Of a DNA stretch of 8,636 bases, positions 1-8,400 are shown piece by piece (the stretch's first letter is position 1; every line of letters begins with the position of its first letter). The notes below the pieces were generated by a model. It worked only from the letters and a program-made list of their open reading frames with translations. It ran no database searches and was not told where the DNA came from. The stretch covers positions 32,845-41,480 of the forward strand of contig PAJC01000027.1 in NCBI GenBank assembly GCA_002705165.1. Direction: 5' to 3'. Source of the stretch: Planctomycetaceae bacterium. Its GTDB lineage: Bacteria; Planctomycetota; Planctomycetia; Pirellulales; Pirellulaceae. The position numbers and the translations under genes are program-made.

Positions 1-1008
1 AGGCACAACCAGGGAAATCATGGTGCTGGCAATCATTACATGATGACCGGCGCACCGCCTCGGATCCCTGTTGGTTGCGGGGCCTTTGTAAGTTTCCATC
101 CAAGTATGGGAAGCGTGGCGAGCCATGAGCTTGGAACCAAGTCGGCTCTCCCAAACTACTTTTCAATGCCGCGAATGACGCGTAGTGGGGGCCCGAACTT
201 CCTAGGAGCTAACCATGCACCTTTTGTTGTCGCGAACGATCCGAACGGCAGCAGTTTTCGTGTGCGTGATGTGGCTATCCCCGGCGGTTTAACGGATGGC
301 CAGTTCAAATCAAAATCAAACGTACGAAATATGCTAGATCGCATGAAGCGTTTCAACGATAAAGCGTCTGGGGATCCGGCGGTGGCGATTGATGAGTATT
401 ATGAGCAAGGGATGAGTCTGGTTTTATCTTCGGACGCTCAACAGGCATTTGATATTTCTCAAGAAACCGACGAAATGCGTGACAAGTATTACCGTAATTC
501 ATTTGGTCAACGTTGTCTATTAGCTCGCCGACTTGTTGAAGCTGGGGTCCCGTTTGTAACGGTTTATGACGGTGGCTGGGATCACCACAGTAACATCTTC
601 GGTACATGTAAAACACGTCTGCCAAGTTGGGACCAAAGCGTTGCGGCACTTATCACCGATCTGGATGAGCGAGGCATGCTGGAAGATACTCTGGTTTTGG
701 CATTGGGTGAATTTGGTCGCACGCCAAAGATTTCAACTCTCTCCGGCCAGACGACGCCCGGTCGTGACCATTGGGCGAACGCAATGAGCGTCTTAATGGC
801 TGGTGGTGGTGTCCCTGGCGGTGTTGTTGTCGGAGCGACCGACCGCAAAGGATATTCGGCGATTGAAAATGTAAAGAGTCCGGAGAATTTTGTTGCAACG
901 GTTTACTCGAAACTTGGCATCGACCCGGGTAAAATTCTATATACGCCACAAGGTCGTCCAACCCACTTGGTAAGCGATCCAACTCCCATTCGGGAATTGA
1001 TGGGCTAA
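1..1008 (+). CDS. DUF1501 family protein (3' part, start outside window)
   Basis: This is the C-terminal 335 codons of a DUF1501 protein, a family abundant in Planctomycetes and placed by fold in the alkaline phosphatase/sulfatase superfamily; its reaction is unknown. The frame is open to base 1, and the residues before the first Met (RHNQGNHGAGNHY) already fit the family, so the ATG at 40 is internal and the real start lies upstream. Family hallmarks are GGWDHHS at 571-591, EFGRT at 709-723 and GRDHW at 760-774. They are followed by a Gly-rich stretch (AGGGVPGGVVVGATDRKG) and an ordinary C-terminus ending in TAA. The His/Asp-rich motifs are likely metal ligands by analogy with the superfamily. 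Members usually have about 430-480 residues, so roughly 100-150 are missing, including any Tat leader. The gene is 52 bp upstream of the oxidoreductase and probably co-transcribed with it. Family is confident; function is not known. Confidence 0.93.
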   Translation, partial: RHNQGNHGAGNHYMMTGAPPRIPVGCGAFVSFHPSMGSVASHELGTKSALPNYFSMPRMTRSGGPNFLGANHAPFVVANDPNGSSFRVRDVAIPGGLTDGQFKSKSNVRNMLDRMKRFNDKASGDPAVAIDEYYEQGMSLVLSSDAQQAFDISQETDEMRDKYYRNSFGQRCLLARRLVEAGVPFVTVYDGGWDHHSNIFGTCKTRLPSWDQSVAALITDLDERGMLEDTLVLALGEFGRTPKISTLSGQTTPGRDHWANAMSVLMAGGGVPGGVVVGATDRKGYSAIENVKSPENFVATVYSKLGIDPGKILYTPQGRPTHLVSDPTPIRELMG

Positions 1009-1049
1009 GAGCCGATCATTTTTTCGTTTGGCAAAATATTTCATTCCTT

Positions 1050-1054
1050 AGGGG
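1050..1054 (+). promoter_or_regulatory. Possible ribosome binding site of the oxidoreductase gene
   Basis: AGGGG lies six bases before the ATG at 1061, a plausible though imperfect Shine-Dalgarno spacing and sequence. It supports the ATG at 1061 over the out-of-frame ATG at 1056. None of the other start codons visible in this window has a comparable purine-rich site. Confidence 0.45.
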
Positions 1055-1060
1055 TATGCT

Positions 1061-2359
1061 ATGTCTGATGACGCGCAGAAACAAAACGTAAAACGTCGTG
1101 ACTTTATTGCCGCCGGCGCAGTGACTGCTGCCGCCACAACCATGTCACCTACGGTGAAAGCAAATCCTGGCGAAAAGAAACTAGTCGTCGCGATCATGGG
1201 CCTGAGTCGGGGGCGAAGCCTCGCAGATACATTCGCAAAGCACAGTGACTGCATTATTAAATACGTTTGTGATGTGGATAAGAACCGTGCGGAACGTGCC
1301 GCGGAGGAATTGGAAGGCAAAGTGGGATATCGGCCACAGGCCATCACCACATGGGAAACATTTATTGAAGATGACGAAGTAGATATTGTCGCTTGTGCAG
1401 CTCCCAATCACTGGCATGCTCCCACCACAATTGTTGCGGCAGAAGCAGGCAAGCATGTTTATGTTGAAAAGCCGTGTTGCCAGAATCCCTGGGAAGGTGA
1501 AATGCAGATTGCGGCTGCTCGCAAAAATAAAGTTTGTGTCCAGATCGGGACTCAGCGACGTAGTGCCCCGACTTATCGCGAAGGCGTCGAGTTCATTCAT
1601 GGTGGGGGCATTGGGAAAGTTCACTCCGCACGATGTGTTTATTTCAGTGCCCGCGCCTCAATCGGCTCCGGTAAACCTGCCCAGGTTCCTGAGTATTTAG
1701 ATTATGAACGTTGGCAAGGGCCCATCCCACGGCGAGAGTATATTGATAATCTAGTGCATTACAATTGGCACTGGCGCTGGTTCTATGGCAATGGAGAACT
1801 TGGTAACAATGGGATTCACTCACTCGATATCGCTCGTTGGGCATTGCAGGTCGAGTTTCCGACGACTGTTAGTTCAACTGGCGGACGCTACTACTTTGAT
1901 GATGATCAGGAAACCCCGGATACGCATGTTGTTTCCTTTGAATTCGAAAATGAATCTCAGATCACCTGGCAAGGAAGTAGTTGCAACCGCAATGGCTCAG
2001 GCTTCGTGAAAGTTTTTGGTGATAATGGCATGGTTGAATTCCTTGGCAGCGGTGGTTACGTGATTTACGATCGTGGCAATAAGGAACTAAAGCGTGTTCC
2101 TGGCGGTCAGGGCCAACCTGAGCATGTCGATAATCTGATTAAAGCGATTCGAAATAATGCCCCGGAAAGCTTGCATGCTGAAATTGAAATTGGTCATCGC
2201 AGTACTCTACTTTGCCACCTCGGAAATATTTCACAGCGTGTGGGTCGTATGCTTGCATGCGATACGAGTAATGGTCATATTCTTAATGATAAAGAAGCGA
2301 TGGCATTGTGGCAGCGTGAATATCACGGCGATTGGAAACAACGGCTGACCATTAGCTAG
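1061..2359 (+). CDS. Gfo/Idh/MocA family NAD(P)-dependent oxidoreductase with Tat leader
   Basis: This 432-residue protein belongs to the glucose-fructose oxidoreductase/inositol dehydrogenase/MocA family, which oxidises or reduces sugars and polyols with a bound nicotinamide cofactor. Residues 12-30 form a twin-arginine leader (KRRDFIAAGA followed by an Ala/Thr-rich stretch), so export of a folded, cofactor-loaded enzyme is predicted. A Rossmann domain spans about 40-165, with IMGLSRGR at 45-52 as a variant dinucleotide-binding loop and Asp71 (CDVDK) in the ribose-contact region. EKP at 136-138 carries the family's catalytic Lys137. The C-terminal alpha/beta domain (about 166-425) holds the GNGELGNNGIHSLDIARW region (243-260), with His253 and Asp256 as likely active-site residues. 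The protein ends in the LWQREYHGDWK tail common in planctomycete members. Length is normal and the frame intact. It follows the DUF1501 gene by 52 bp and is closed by a strong terminator. The substrate cannot be read from the sequence. Confidence 0.93.
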   Translation: MSDDAQKQNVKRRDFIAAGAVTAAATTMSPTVKANPGEKKLVVAIMGLSRGRSLADTFAKHSDCIIKYVCDVDKNRAERAAEELEGKVGYRPQAITTWETFIEDDEVDIVACAAPNHWHAPTTIVAAEAGKHVYVEKPCCQNPWEGEMQIAAARKNKVCVQIGTQRRSAPTYREGVEFIHGGGIGKVHSARCVYFSARASIGSGKPAQVPEYLDYERWQGPIPRREYIDNLVHYNWHWRWFYGNGELGNNGIHSLDIARWALQVEFPTTVSSTGGRYYFDDDQETPDTHVVSFEFENESQITWQGSSCNRNGSGFVKVFGDNGMVEFLGSGGYVIYDRGNKELKRVPGGQGQPEHVDNLIKAIRNNAPESLHAEIEIGHRSTLLCHLGNISQRVGRMLACDTSNGHILNDKEAMALWQREYHGDWKQRLTIS

Positions 2360-2379
2360 TTTTATCAGATCAATTAAAG

Positions 2380-2430
2380 ACACTCTCTCGGTATTGGATC
2401 GAGCCAATAACGAGAGAGTGTTTTTTATTT
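2380..2430 (+). terminator. Rho-independent terminator after the oxidoreductase gene
   Basis: An 11-bp perfect stem (ACACTCTCTCG at 2380-2390 with CGAGAGAGTGT at 2411-2421) continues, after one G/A mismatch, into a 6-bp perfect stem (TATTGG at 2392-2397 with CCAATA at 2404-2409). The loop is six bases, ATCGAG. The run TTTTTATTT follows directly. The hairpin starts 20 bp after the oxidoreductase stop, so it ends the DUF1501-oxidoreductase unit. An AAAG run just before the stem could extend pairing into the T tract. The hairpin's end is only about 35 bp from the sulfatase start. Confidence 0.92.
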
Positions 2431-2464
2431 CATAGGCTCTTTAGCAAAAAGACCCCATTCAAAG

Positions 2465-5269
2465 ATGAAGAAATACCTACGACGAATTCTATTCATTTCT
2501 CTCGCTACGTTTTCATTCGTATCAGGGCCATTGCAGGCCGCAGACAAAAAGGCACGACCGAATATCGTATTCTTTTTAGCTGACGATCAACGCAATGATC
2601 AATTGGGATGTTATGGTCATCCGTTTGTAAAAACACCTCATCTTGATAAGCTCGCTGCGCGCGGGACCCGGTTTACCAATGCATTTGTCACGACCTCTAT
2701 TTGTGCCGCCAGTAGGGCGACGATTTTTACCGGCATGGTCGAGCGAAGCCATCACTATACATTTGGAACGCCAGCGATCGCCCAGGACTTTGTGACACAT
2801 TCGTATCCGGTGGTGATGAAAAATGCCGGATATAAGACAGGATTTGTCGGCAAGTTTGGCGTTGGATTTACGGGAGGAACCAAGCAGGCATTTGATTTCT
2901 TCCAGCCGATAAATCGTAATAAATACTTTAAACAGCAGCCGGATGGTTCCGTTCGCCACACGACACAGTTATCCGGTGACGCGGCTATTGAATTTATTAA
3001 AGCAAATAAAGATGATCCGTTCATGTTGTCCGTTAGCTTTAATGCCACGCATGCCGAAGATGGTGATCAAGTAGACCATTTTCCCTGGCCAAAAGTGATG
3101 GACGGGATGTACGAAGATGTTGAGATTGCTACTCCCCGTTTGAATGACCCCGAGATATTTGCAAGTCAACCGGAATTCCTACGCGAAAGCCTGAACCGCG
3201 AACGCTTCTTCTGGCGCTGGGATACCAAAGAGAAATACGAAAAGAATATTCGTTCCTATTACCGTATGCTGAGCGGCATCGATCATGTTGTTGGCCGCGT
3301 TATTGACACGCTGGAAGAACTCGGGCTGGAAGAAAACACGATTGTCATCTACACCGGTGATAACGGGTATTACATGGCTCAGCGAGGATTCGCTGGAAAG
3401 TGGTCTCACTACGAAGAGTCATTGCGAGTGCCAATGATTATCGCTGATCCCCGTGTGGGGGATGGTGTGAAAGGTCAGGTGCGAGACGAAGTGGTGCTAA
3501 ACCTTGACCTTGCCAGCACGTTTGTTCAAGCTGCCGGAATTGAGCGGCCTAAACAGTATCAAGGCCAGGCTCTTGGTGGTTTAGTCTCGGGGAAGACCCC
3601 TAAGAAATGGCGCACGGATTTCTTTTGCGAACACTTAATGGATGTTCCCGGTCGGATTCCTAAGTGGGAAGGAGTTCGTGATCAGCGCTGGGTTTATGCC
3701 AATTACTTTCAGGACGATTTTGAATTTCTACATGACCTTGAGTCGGATCCGGATCAGCTAACAAATCTCGCCACTGTCCCAGATCACGAGTCACAGCTAA
3801 AGAAGATGCGGGATCGTTGTCTTGCATTGCGGGATTCCTATGGGGGGGAATACAGCTATGAATTGATTCCCACGAATAAATATTTGCGACAGAAGGTGGA
3901 GGAACAAAAGAAAACGCAGCAAGCTAAACCAGCGTCTGCGATTCCTGCTGTAAAAGCCAGGCCTAAACCAAAGTTGCCTGAAAGTCCGAATGTTGTTTTG
4001 ATTATCTCCGATGATCAGGCGTGGACGGATTATAGCTTTTTGGCCCATCCTGTCATCAAGACGCCACGGATTGATCAGCTGGCCCGTGAAAGCGCCACCT
4101 TTACCCGGGGTTATGTGCCTCAGGCATTATGTCGAAGTTCTTTGGCGACACTAGTATCAGGTCTCTACCCTCGACACCATAAAATAACAGGTAATGACCC
4201 CACTCCCTTGGGGGCGGGCGCTAAGCCGGGAGCTTATCAGGAACTGAGAAATCAATTGATTGCTAATATCGACCGGATTGACACGGTCCCCCGGATGTTA
4301 CAGGAGAAGGGTTATCTAAGCCATCAGAGTGGCAAGTGGTGGGAAGGCCATTATTCACGCGGCGGGTTTACTCATGGCATGACCCATGGTGATCCAAAGC
4401 GAGGCGGCCGTCACGGTGATGTGGGATTGCAAATCGGCCGACAGGGAATGGAGCCAGTTCACAATTTCATTAAGGAGTCGAAAGAGCAGGAGAAACCCTT
4501 CTTTGTTTGGTACGCACCATTTCTTCCGCATACGCCGCACAATCCACCAGAGCGTTTGTTGGTGAAATACCGAGCGGAAGGTCGCCCGATTCAATTGGCC
4601 AAATATTACGCGATGTGTGAATGGTTCGATGAAACATGTGGTCAGTTGCTCGACATCATTGATGATGAAGGCTTGCGAAAGAACACGGTGATTATTTATG
4701 TAACAGATAATGGATGGATCCAACGGACTCCTAATATGGATCTTGGCTCCGCCTGGCGGTCATCTTACGCTCCTAGGTCAAAACAGTCCGCTAATGAAGG
4801 GGGGATTCGTACGCCGATCATGGTTCGTTGGCCTGGCCAAGTGCGTCCGGGAAGACGAAGTCAACTCGTAAGCTCGATTGATATTGCTCCAACGATTCTG
4901 GAGCTTGCGGGGCTTGAGAAAAAAGAACATATGTACGGTAAGAATCTTGTCGACGTTGCCCAGGGTCGTACCGCGCCTCACCCAGCGTTGTTCGGAGAGT
5001 CTTACGCTCATGATATTGCTGATCTAAATGACCATACAAAAACGTTGCTTTATCGTTACGTGATTCAAGGAGATTGGAAGTTGTTGTTGTCGTATGATGG
5101 TCTAGTGAATCGCTATAACTGGTCTCATCCTGAACGGGATTCAGGACCCCAACTTTACAATCTGAGGGTCGATCCGGCTGAAACAGATAATCGTGCGGCG
5201 ACGAACCCTGACAGATTAAAAGAATTGACAGAGTTGCTTTACAAACATTGGGATCACCGTAAAAACTAA
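2465..5269 (+). CDS. Exported double-domain sulfatase (two tandem sulfatase domains)
   Basis: The 934-residue protein has an N-terminal signal peptide (MKKYLRRILFISLATFSF, likely cleaved near residues 25-26) and two full sulfatase-like domains in tandem. Sulfatases hydrolyse sulfate esters, here probably on polysaccharides, using a formylglycine made from Cys. Domain 1 (about 31-465) has metal-ligand Asp40-Asp41, canonical CAASR at 80-84 with TG downstream, Lys130, His196, Asp299-Asn300 (TGDNG) and Lys312 before RVPMI. A Lys/Ala/Pro-rich linker spans about 472-506. Domain 2 (about 507-930) has Asp516-Asp517, CRSSL at 556-560, Lys624 (SGKWW), His689 and His692 (PHTPH), Asp748-Asn749 (VTDNG) and Lys773 before EGGIRTPIMVRWPG. 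A single sulfatase is usually about 450-550 residues, so this is a fusion. No Met occurs between residues 462 and 610, arguing against a separate second gene. The second domain's motif lacks the usual Pro/Ala and Arg, so its activity is uncertain. The start has no clear ribosome site. Substrate is unknown. Confidence 0.93.
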   Translation: MKKYLRRILFISLATFSFVSGPLQAADKKARPNIVFFLADDQRNDQLGCYGHPFVKTPHLDKLAARGTRFTNAFVTTSICAASRATIFTGMVERSHHYTFGTPAIAQDFVTHSYPVVMKNAGYKTGFVGKFGVGFTGGTKQAFDFFQPINRNKYFKQQPDGSVRHTTQLSGDAAIEFIKANKDDPFMLSVSFNATHAEDGDQVDHFPWPKVMDGMYEDVEIATPRLNDPEIFASQPEFLRESLNRERFFWRWDTKEKYEKNIRSYYRMLSGIDHVVGRVIDTLEELGLEENTIVIYTGDNGYYMAQRGFAGKWSHYEESLRVPMIIADPRVGDGVKGQVRDEVVLNLDLASTFVQAAGIERPKQYQGQALGGLVSGKTPKKWRTDFFCEHLMDVPGRIPKWEGVRDQRWVYANYFQDDFEFLHDLESDPDQLTNLATVPDHESQLKKMRDRCLALRDSYGGEYSYELIPTNKYLRQKVEEQKKTQQAKPASAIPAVKARPKPKLPESPNVVLIISDDQAWTDYSFLAHPVIKTPRIDQLARESATFTRGYVPQALCRSSLATLVSGLYPRHHKITGNDPTPLGAGAKPGAYQELRNQLIANIDRIDTVPRMLQEKGYLSHQSGKWWEGHYSRGGFTHGMTHGDPKRGGRHGDVGLQIGRQGMEPVHNFIKESKEQEKPFFVWYAPFLPHTPHNPPERLLVKYRAEGRPIQLAKYYAMCEWFDETCGQLLDIIDDEGLRKNTVIIYVTDNGWIQRTPNMDLGSAWRSSYAPRSKQSANEGGIRTPIMVRWPGQVRPGRRSQLVSSIDIAPTILELAGLEKKEHMYGKNLVDVAQGRTAPHPALFGESYAHDIADLNDHTKTLLYRYVIQGDWKLLLSYDGLVNRYNWSHPERDSGPQLYNLRVDPAETDNRAATNPDRLKELTELLYKHWDHRKN
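4130..4144 (+). other. Degenerate formylglycine motif in sulfatase domain 2
   Basis: These codons give Cys556-Arg-Ser-Ser-Leu560, followed by ATLVSG. They occupy the position of the C-x-P/A-x-R signature that the formylglycine-generating enzyme recognises. Cys is kept, position 3 is Ser and position 5 is Leu in place of Arg. For comparison, domain 1 carries the canonical CAASR at 2702-2716. From memory, related planctomycete sulfatases often have Cys-Arg-Pro-Ser-Leu here; this was not checked. Metal-ligand motifs elsewhere in domain 2 look intact. Confidence 0.85.
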
Positions 5270-5319
5270 GCGGGCATCATTCAATAGACCTCCTGTCTCA
5301 TGTTGCTATTATGATGCGC
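5270..5319 (+). terminator. Imperfect hairpin directly after the sulfatase stop
   Basis: GCGGGCATCAT (5270-5280) and AATAG (5283-5287) can pair with CTATT (5306-5310) and ATGATGCGC (5311-5319). This gives about 14 bp with a GG bulge and a TC bulge. The loop can form a small AGAC/GTCT hairpin. It begins one base after the TAA, where a terminator would sit, but no T tract follows. It may be a weak terminator, an mRNA 3'-end structure or chance. The rest of the gap to 5474 holds no gene, repeat or convincing promoter that I can see. Confidence 0.35.
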
Positions 5320-5474
5320 AATGGCAAGGGTCTTGATTGTCTGGAATGCCGCCATGAAGAATAGCCGGAAAGTCATTTCCTGAGTGCAGAAAAGGGCATT
5401 TTGACCTAAAATAGAAGTTAAGAAGCTCTACGCTTATTCCCACCTCGCCTTACCTATCCTGGGCTGCTTTTGTT

Positions 5475-8400
5475 ATGAACAGACATCATTGTTTTATATT
5501 GATGGCTCTTTTATTGAGTGTTCCGATCGTTACGAACGCCGACGAAGGATTAACATTTGAGAAACATATCCGTCCGATCTTCCGGGCTCATTGCTACGAT
5601 TGTCATGGTGCCGAAAAGGAGGTCAAAAGCGAGTTGGATTTGCGCCTTGTTCGTTTAATGGAAAAGGGTGGTGAATTCGGGCCTGCTTTGGTTAAAGGGA
5701 AACCGGATGAAAGTTATCTCCTCGAACGCATGGTGAACGGTGAGATGCCGCCAGGTTCGCACCGCGTGCCGGAGGATCAGATTGCGACGATTCGTCAGTG
5801 GATTGCGGAAGGAGCTAAGACAGCCCGGCCGGAGCCGGCTACCATTGGCCCTGGACTAGGGATTACCTTCGAAGAACGATCGTATTGGGCATTCCAAGCT
5901 ATTCAAAGGCCTGAGGTGCCGATCGTACAAAACGCGGGCCGAGTACGTACCCCAATTGATGCATTATTACTGGCGAAGATGGAGCCACATCATCTTTCAT
6001 TTGCACAGGATGCCGATAAGCCCTCTCTTTTACGACGAGCATCACTTGCGCTGACGGGTCTGCCACCAACAGCCGAGGAACTGAGAGCGTTTCTGGAGGA
6101 TCAAAGTTCCGAAGCATGGATATCGGTTATTGACCGATTACTGGACAGCCCTCAATACGGCGAACGATGGGGTCGTCATTGGCTCGACGTGGCAGGATAT
6201 GCAGATTCAGAAGGTTCCAGTAATAATGATGCGAATCGTCAGTGGGCGTATAAATATCGTGACTGGGTGATCAAGGCGATTGGAAGTGATATGCCACTTG
6301 ATCAGTTCATTACATGGCAATTGGCAGGTGATGAACTGGTGGAACCACCCTACAAAAACATGTCGGCTTCGGAAATCGAAAAACTCACCGCGACGGGCTA
6401 TCTGCGGATGGCTTCTGACGGGACGGGTCAGGGTGACAATGAAGAAAAACGCAATCAAGTTGTGATCGATACGGTCAAAATCGTATCGACGGGGCTTTTA
6501 GGCATGTCGGTTGGTTGTGCTCAATGTCACGACCATCGTTATGACCCCATCTCACATGAGGATTATTACCGAATGCGAGCGGTGTTTGAGCCGGCATTGA
6601 ATCCTAAACGCTGGAAAGTACCGGGAAATCGAGCCGTTTCTCTGTATACAGACGAAGATCACGCTAAGGCCGCTGAGATTGAAGCCAAGGCTCAGGAGAT
6701 GGTGACCGCAAGAAATGCTAAACAAACCGAGTATATGGATTTAGCGTTAGCAGCAGAACTTGAAAAAATAGAGGCCTCTTTGCGGGAACCACTGGAGACA
6801 GCATATCGAACCGCAGGGGATAAACGTACAGATGAGCAGAAAGAACTATTAGCTACCAATCCTAATATCGGGAATCTAAGTACAGGCGTGCTGTATCAAT
6901 ACAATCAGGGACATGCAGATGAACTTAAAAAGCTGGATGCTGACATCGGGACATTGCGTGCTACCAAGCCAGTCCATGAATATGTACGAGCTTTAACTAA
7001 GCAGATACCTGAGGTGGATCCGACCTTTCTGTTCTATCGAGGTGATTACCGACAGCCCCAACAGGAAATAAATCCTGGTGGATTAACAGTCGCCGCTCCA
7101 TCGGACAGTCCGTTTGTAATCAAAGACAATCCTGAAGGTGCTGCCACCACCGGAAGACGCCTGCAGTATGCCCGCTGGCTAACCAGCGGTCGACACCCTT
7201 TGGTCGCGAGGGTGCTGGTTAATCGCTTTTGGATGCATCATTTTGGGACGGGCATCGTTGATACACCCGGGGAATTTGGGCGGTTGGGTTCACTGCCAAC
7301 CCAACCGGAGGTTCTGGATTGGCTCGCGGATGAATTCATGGCCAAAGGCTGGAGCCTCAAACACCTTCACCGTGTCATTATGACCTCCACGGTGTACATG
7401 CAGCAATCCAAACGCACTCTTGATGCAGATCAAATCGACGGCGGCAATCAGATGTATTCCCACTTCCCCGTAAAGCGACTTGATGCGGAAGCTATCAGAG
7501 ATTCGATTTTAGCAGTTAGTGGCAAGTTGGACAGCACCTCATTTGGGGCCCCCGTCATGGTTGGTAAGGACACATCAGGTCAGGTGATTATCAACGGTGA
7601 TACTCAACGTCGCAGCATCTATCTGCAAATGAAACGAACCGAACCAGTTGCACTACTGAAAGCATTCGATGCACCGGCGATGGAAATTAACTGTACCAAG
7701 CGTGACAACTCAACCGTTGCCACTCAGTCACTAATGATGATGAATAGTGATTTTATCCTTAAGTTCGCTGGTTCGTTTGCGGTTCGTTTGAATCAGGAAG
7801 CACAAGGAAAAACAGAATCATCTGTCATCGAGGGATTAAACGTTGAGCTAGGCGAGAATGCGTTGGAAAATTCAAATCCCTGGTCTTATGGATATGGTGA
7901 AATTGGTGATGCTACAGAGGGTGAACTTGCTAAGGTAGCATTCACGCATTTCCCGTTTTTTGGCGGTAATACATGGAAGGGCGGAGAAAAACTTCCGGAT
8001 GACAAGATAGGATTCTCATTCCTAAACCATACCTCCGGTCATACGGCATCCCAAGGCTTCAGTCCAATTCGTCGATGGACATCGCCGATCACCGGGAAAA
8101 TCCAAATCAAAGGCAATCTTCAGCACCCATCTGATAATGGCGATGGAGTACGCCTCACGCTTTATAGTAGTCGTTTAGGCCAAGCGGGACAGTGGTCGGC
8201 CAAAACAGGTGGCGCGGATTATGATGTGATCGTTGACGTAGAAGCTGGGGATAGAATTGATGCGGTTGTGGATATGGTTGAAAACTATACTTCCGATAGT
8301 TTCTCTAACGTTTACACAATCACCCAGTTGGAATCAGACATCGCTACCGTCTGGGTTTCCGATAAAGAGTTCCACGGACCGTTAGAGAAGAGTGAATATG

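Noticed and set aside
40..1008. ATG at 40 as the true start of the DUF1501 protein
   Set aside because: The frame stays open to base 1 and the residues before the Met match the family, so this is an internal Met of a gene that starts upstream.
1181..1624. Minus-strand open frame of 147 codons inside the oxidoreductase gene
   Set aside because: It lies wholly antisense to a well-supported gene, has no recognisable domain and a Cys/Phe/Ile-rich shadow composition.
4355..4723. Minus-strand open frame of 122 codons inside the sulfatase gene
   Set aside because: It is antisense to conserved sulfatase domain 2 motifs and shows no family features, so it is a shadow frame.
2465..5269. The double sulfatase as two genes merged by a sequencing error
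   Set aside because: The second half has no Met from residue 462 to 610 and no signal peptide of its own, and a linker-like segment joins the halves, so a real fusion is the better reading.
5401..5430. Possible sigma-70 promoter (TTGACC, then TAAAAT) before the cytochrome gene
   Set aside because: The two boxes are adjacent rather than about 17 bp apart, and neither has a good partner at the correct distance.
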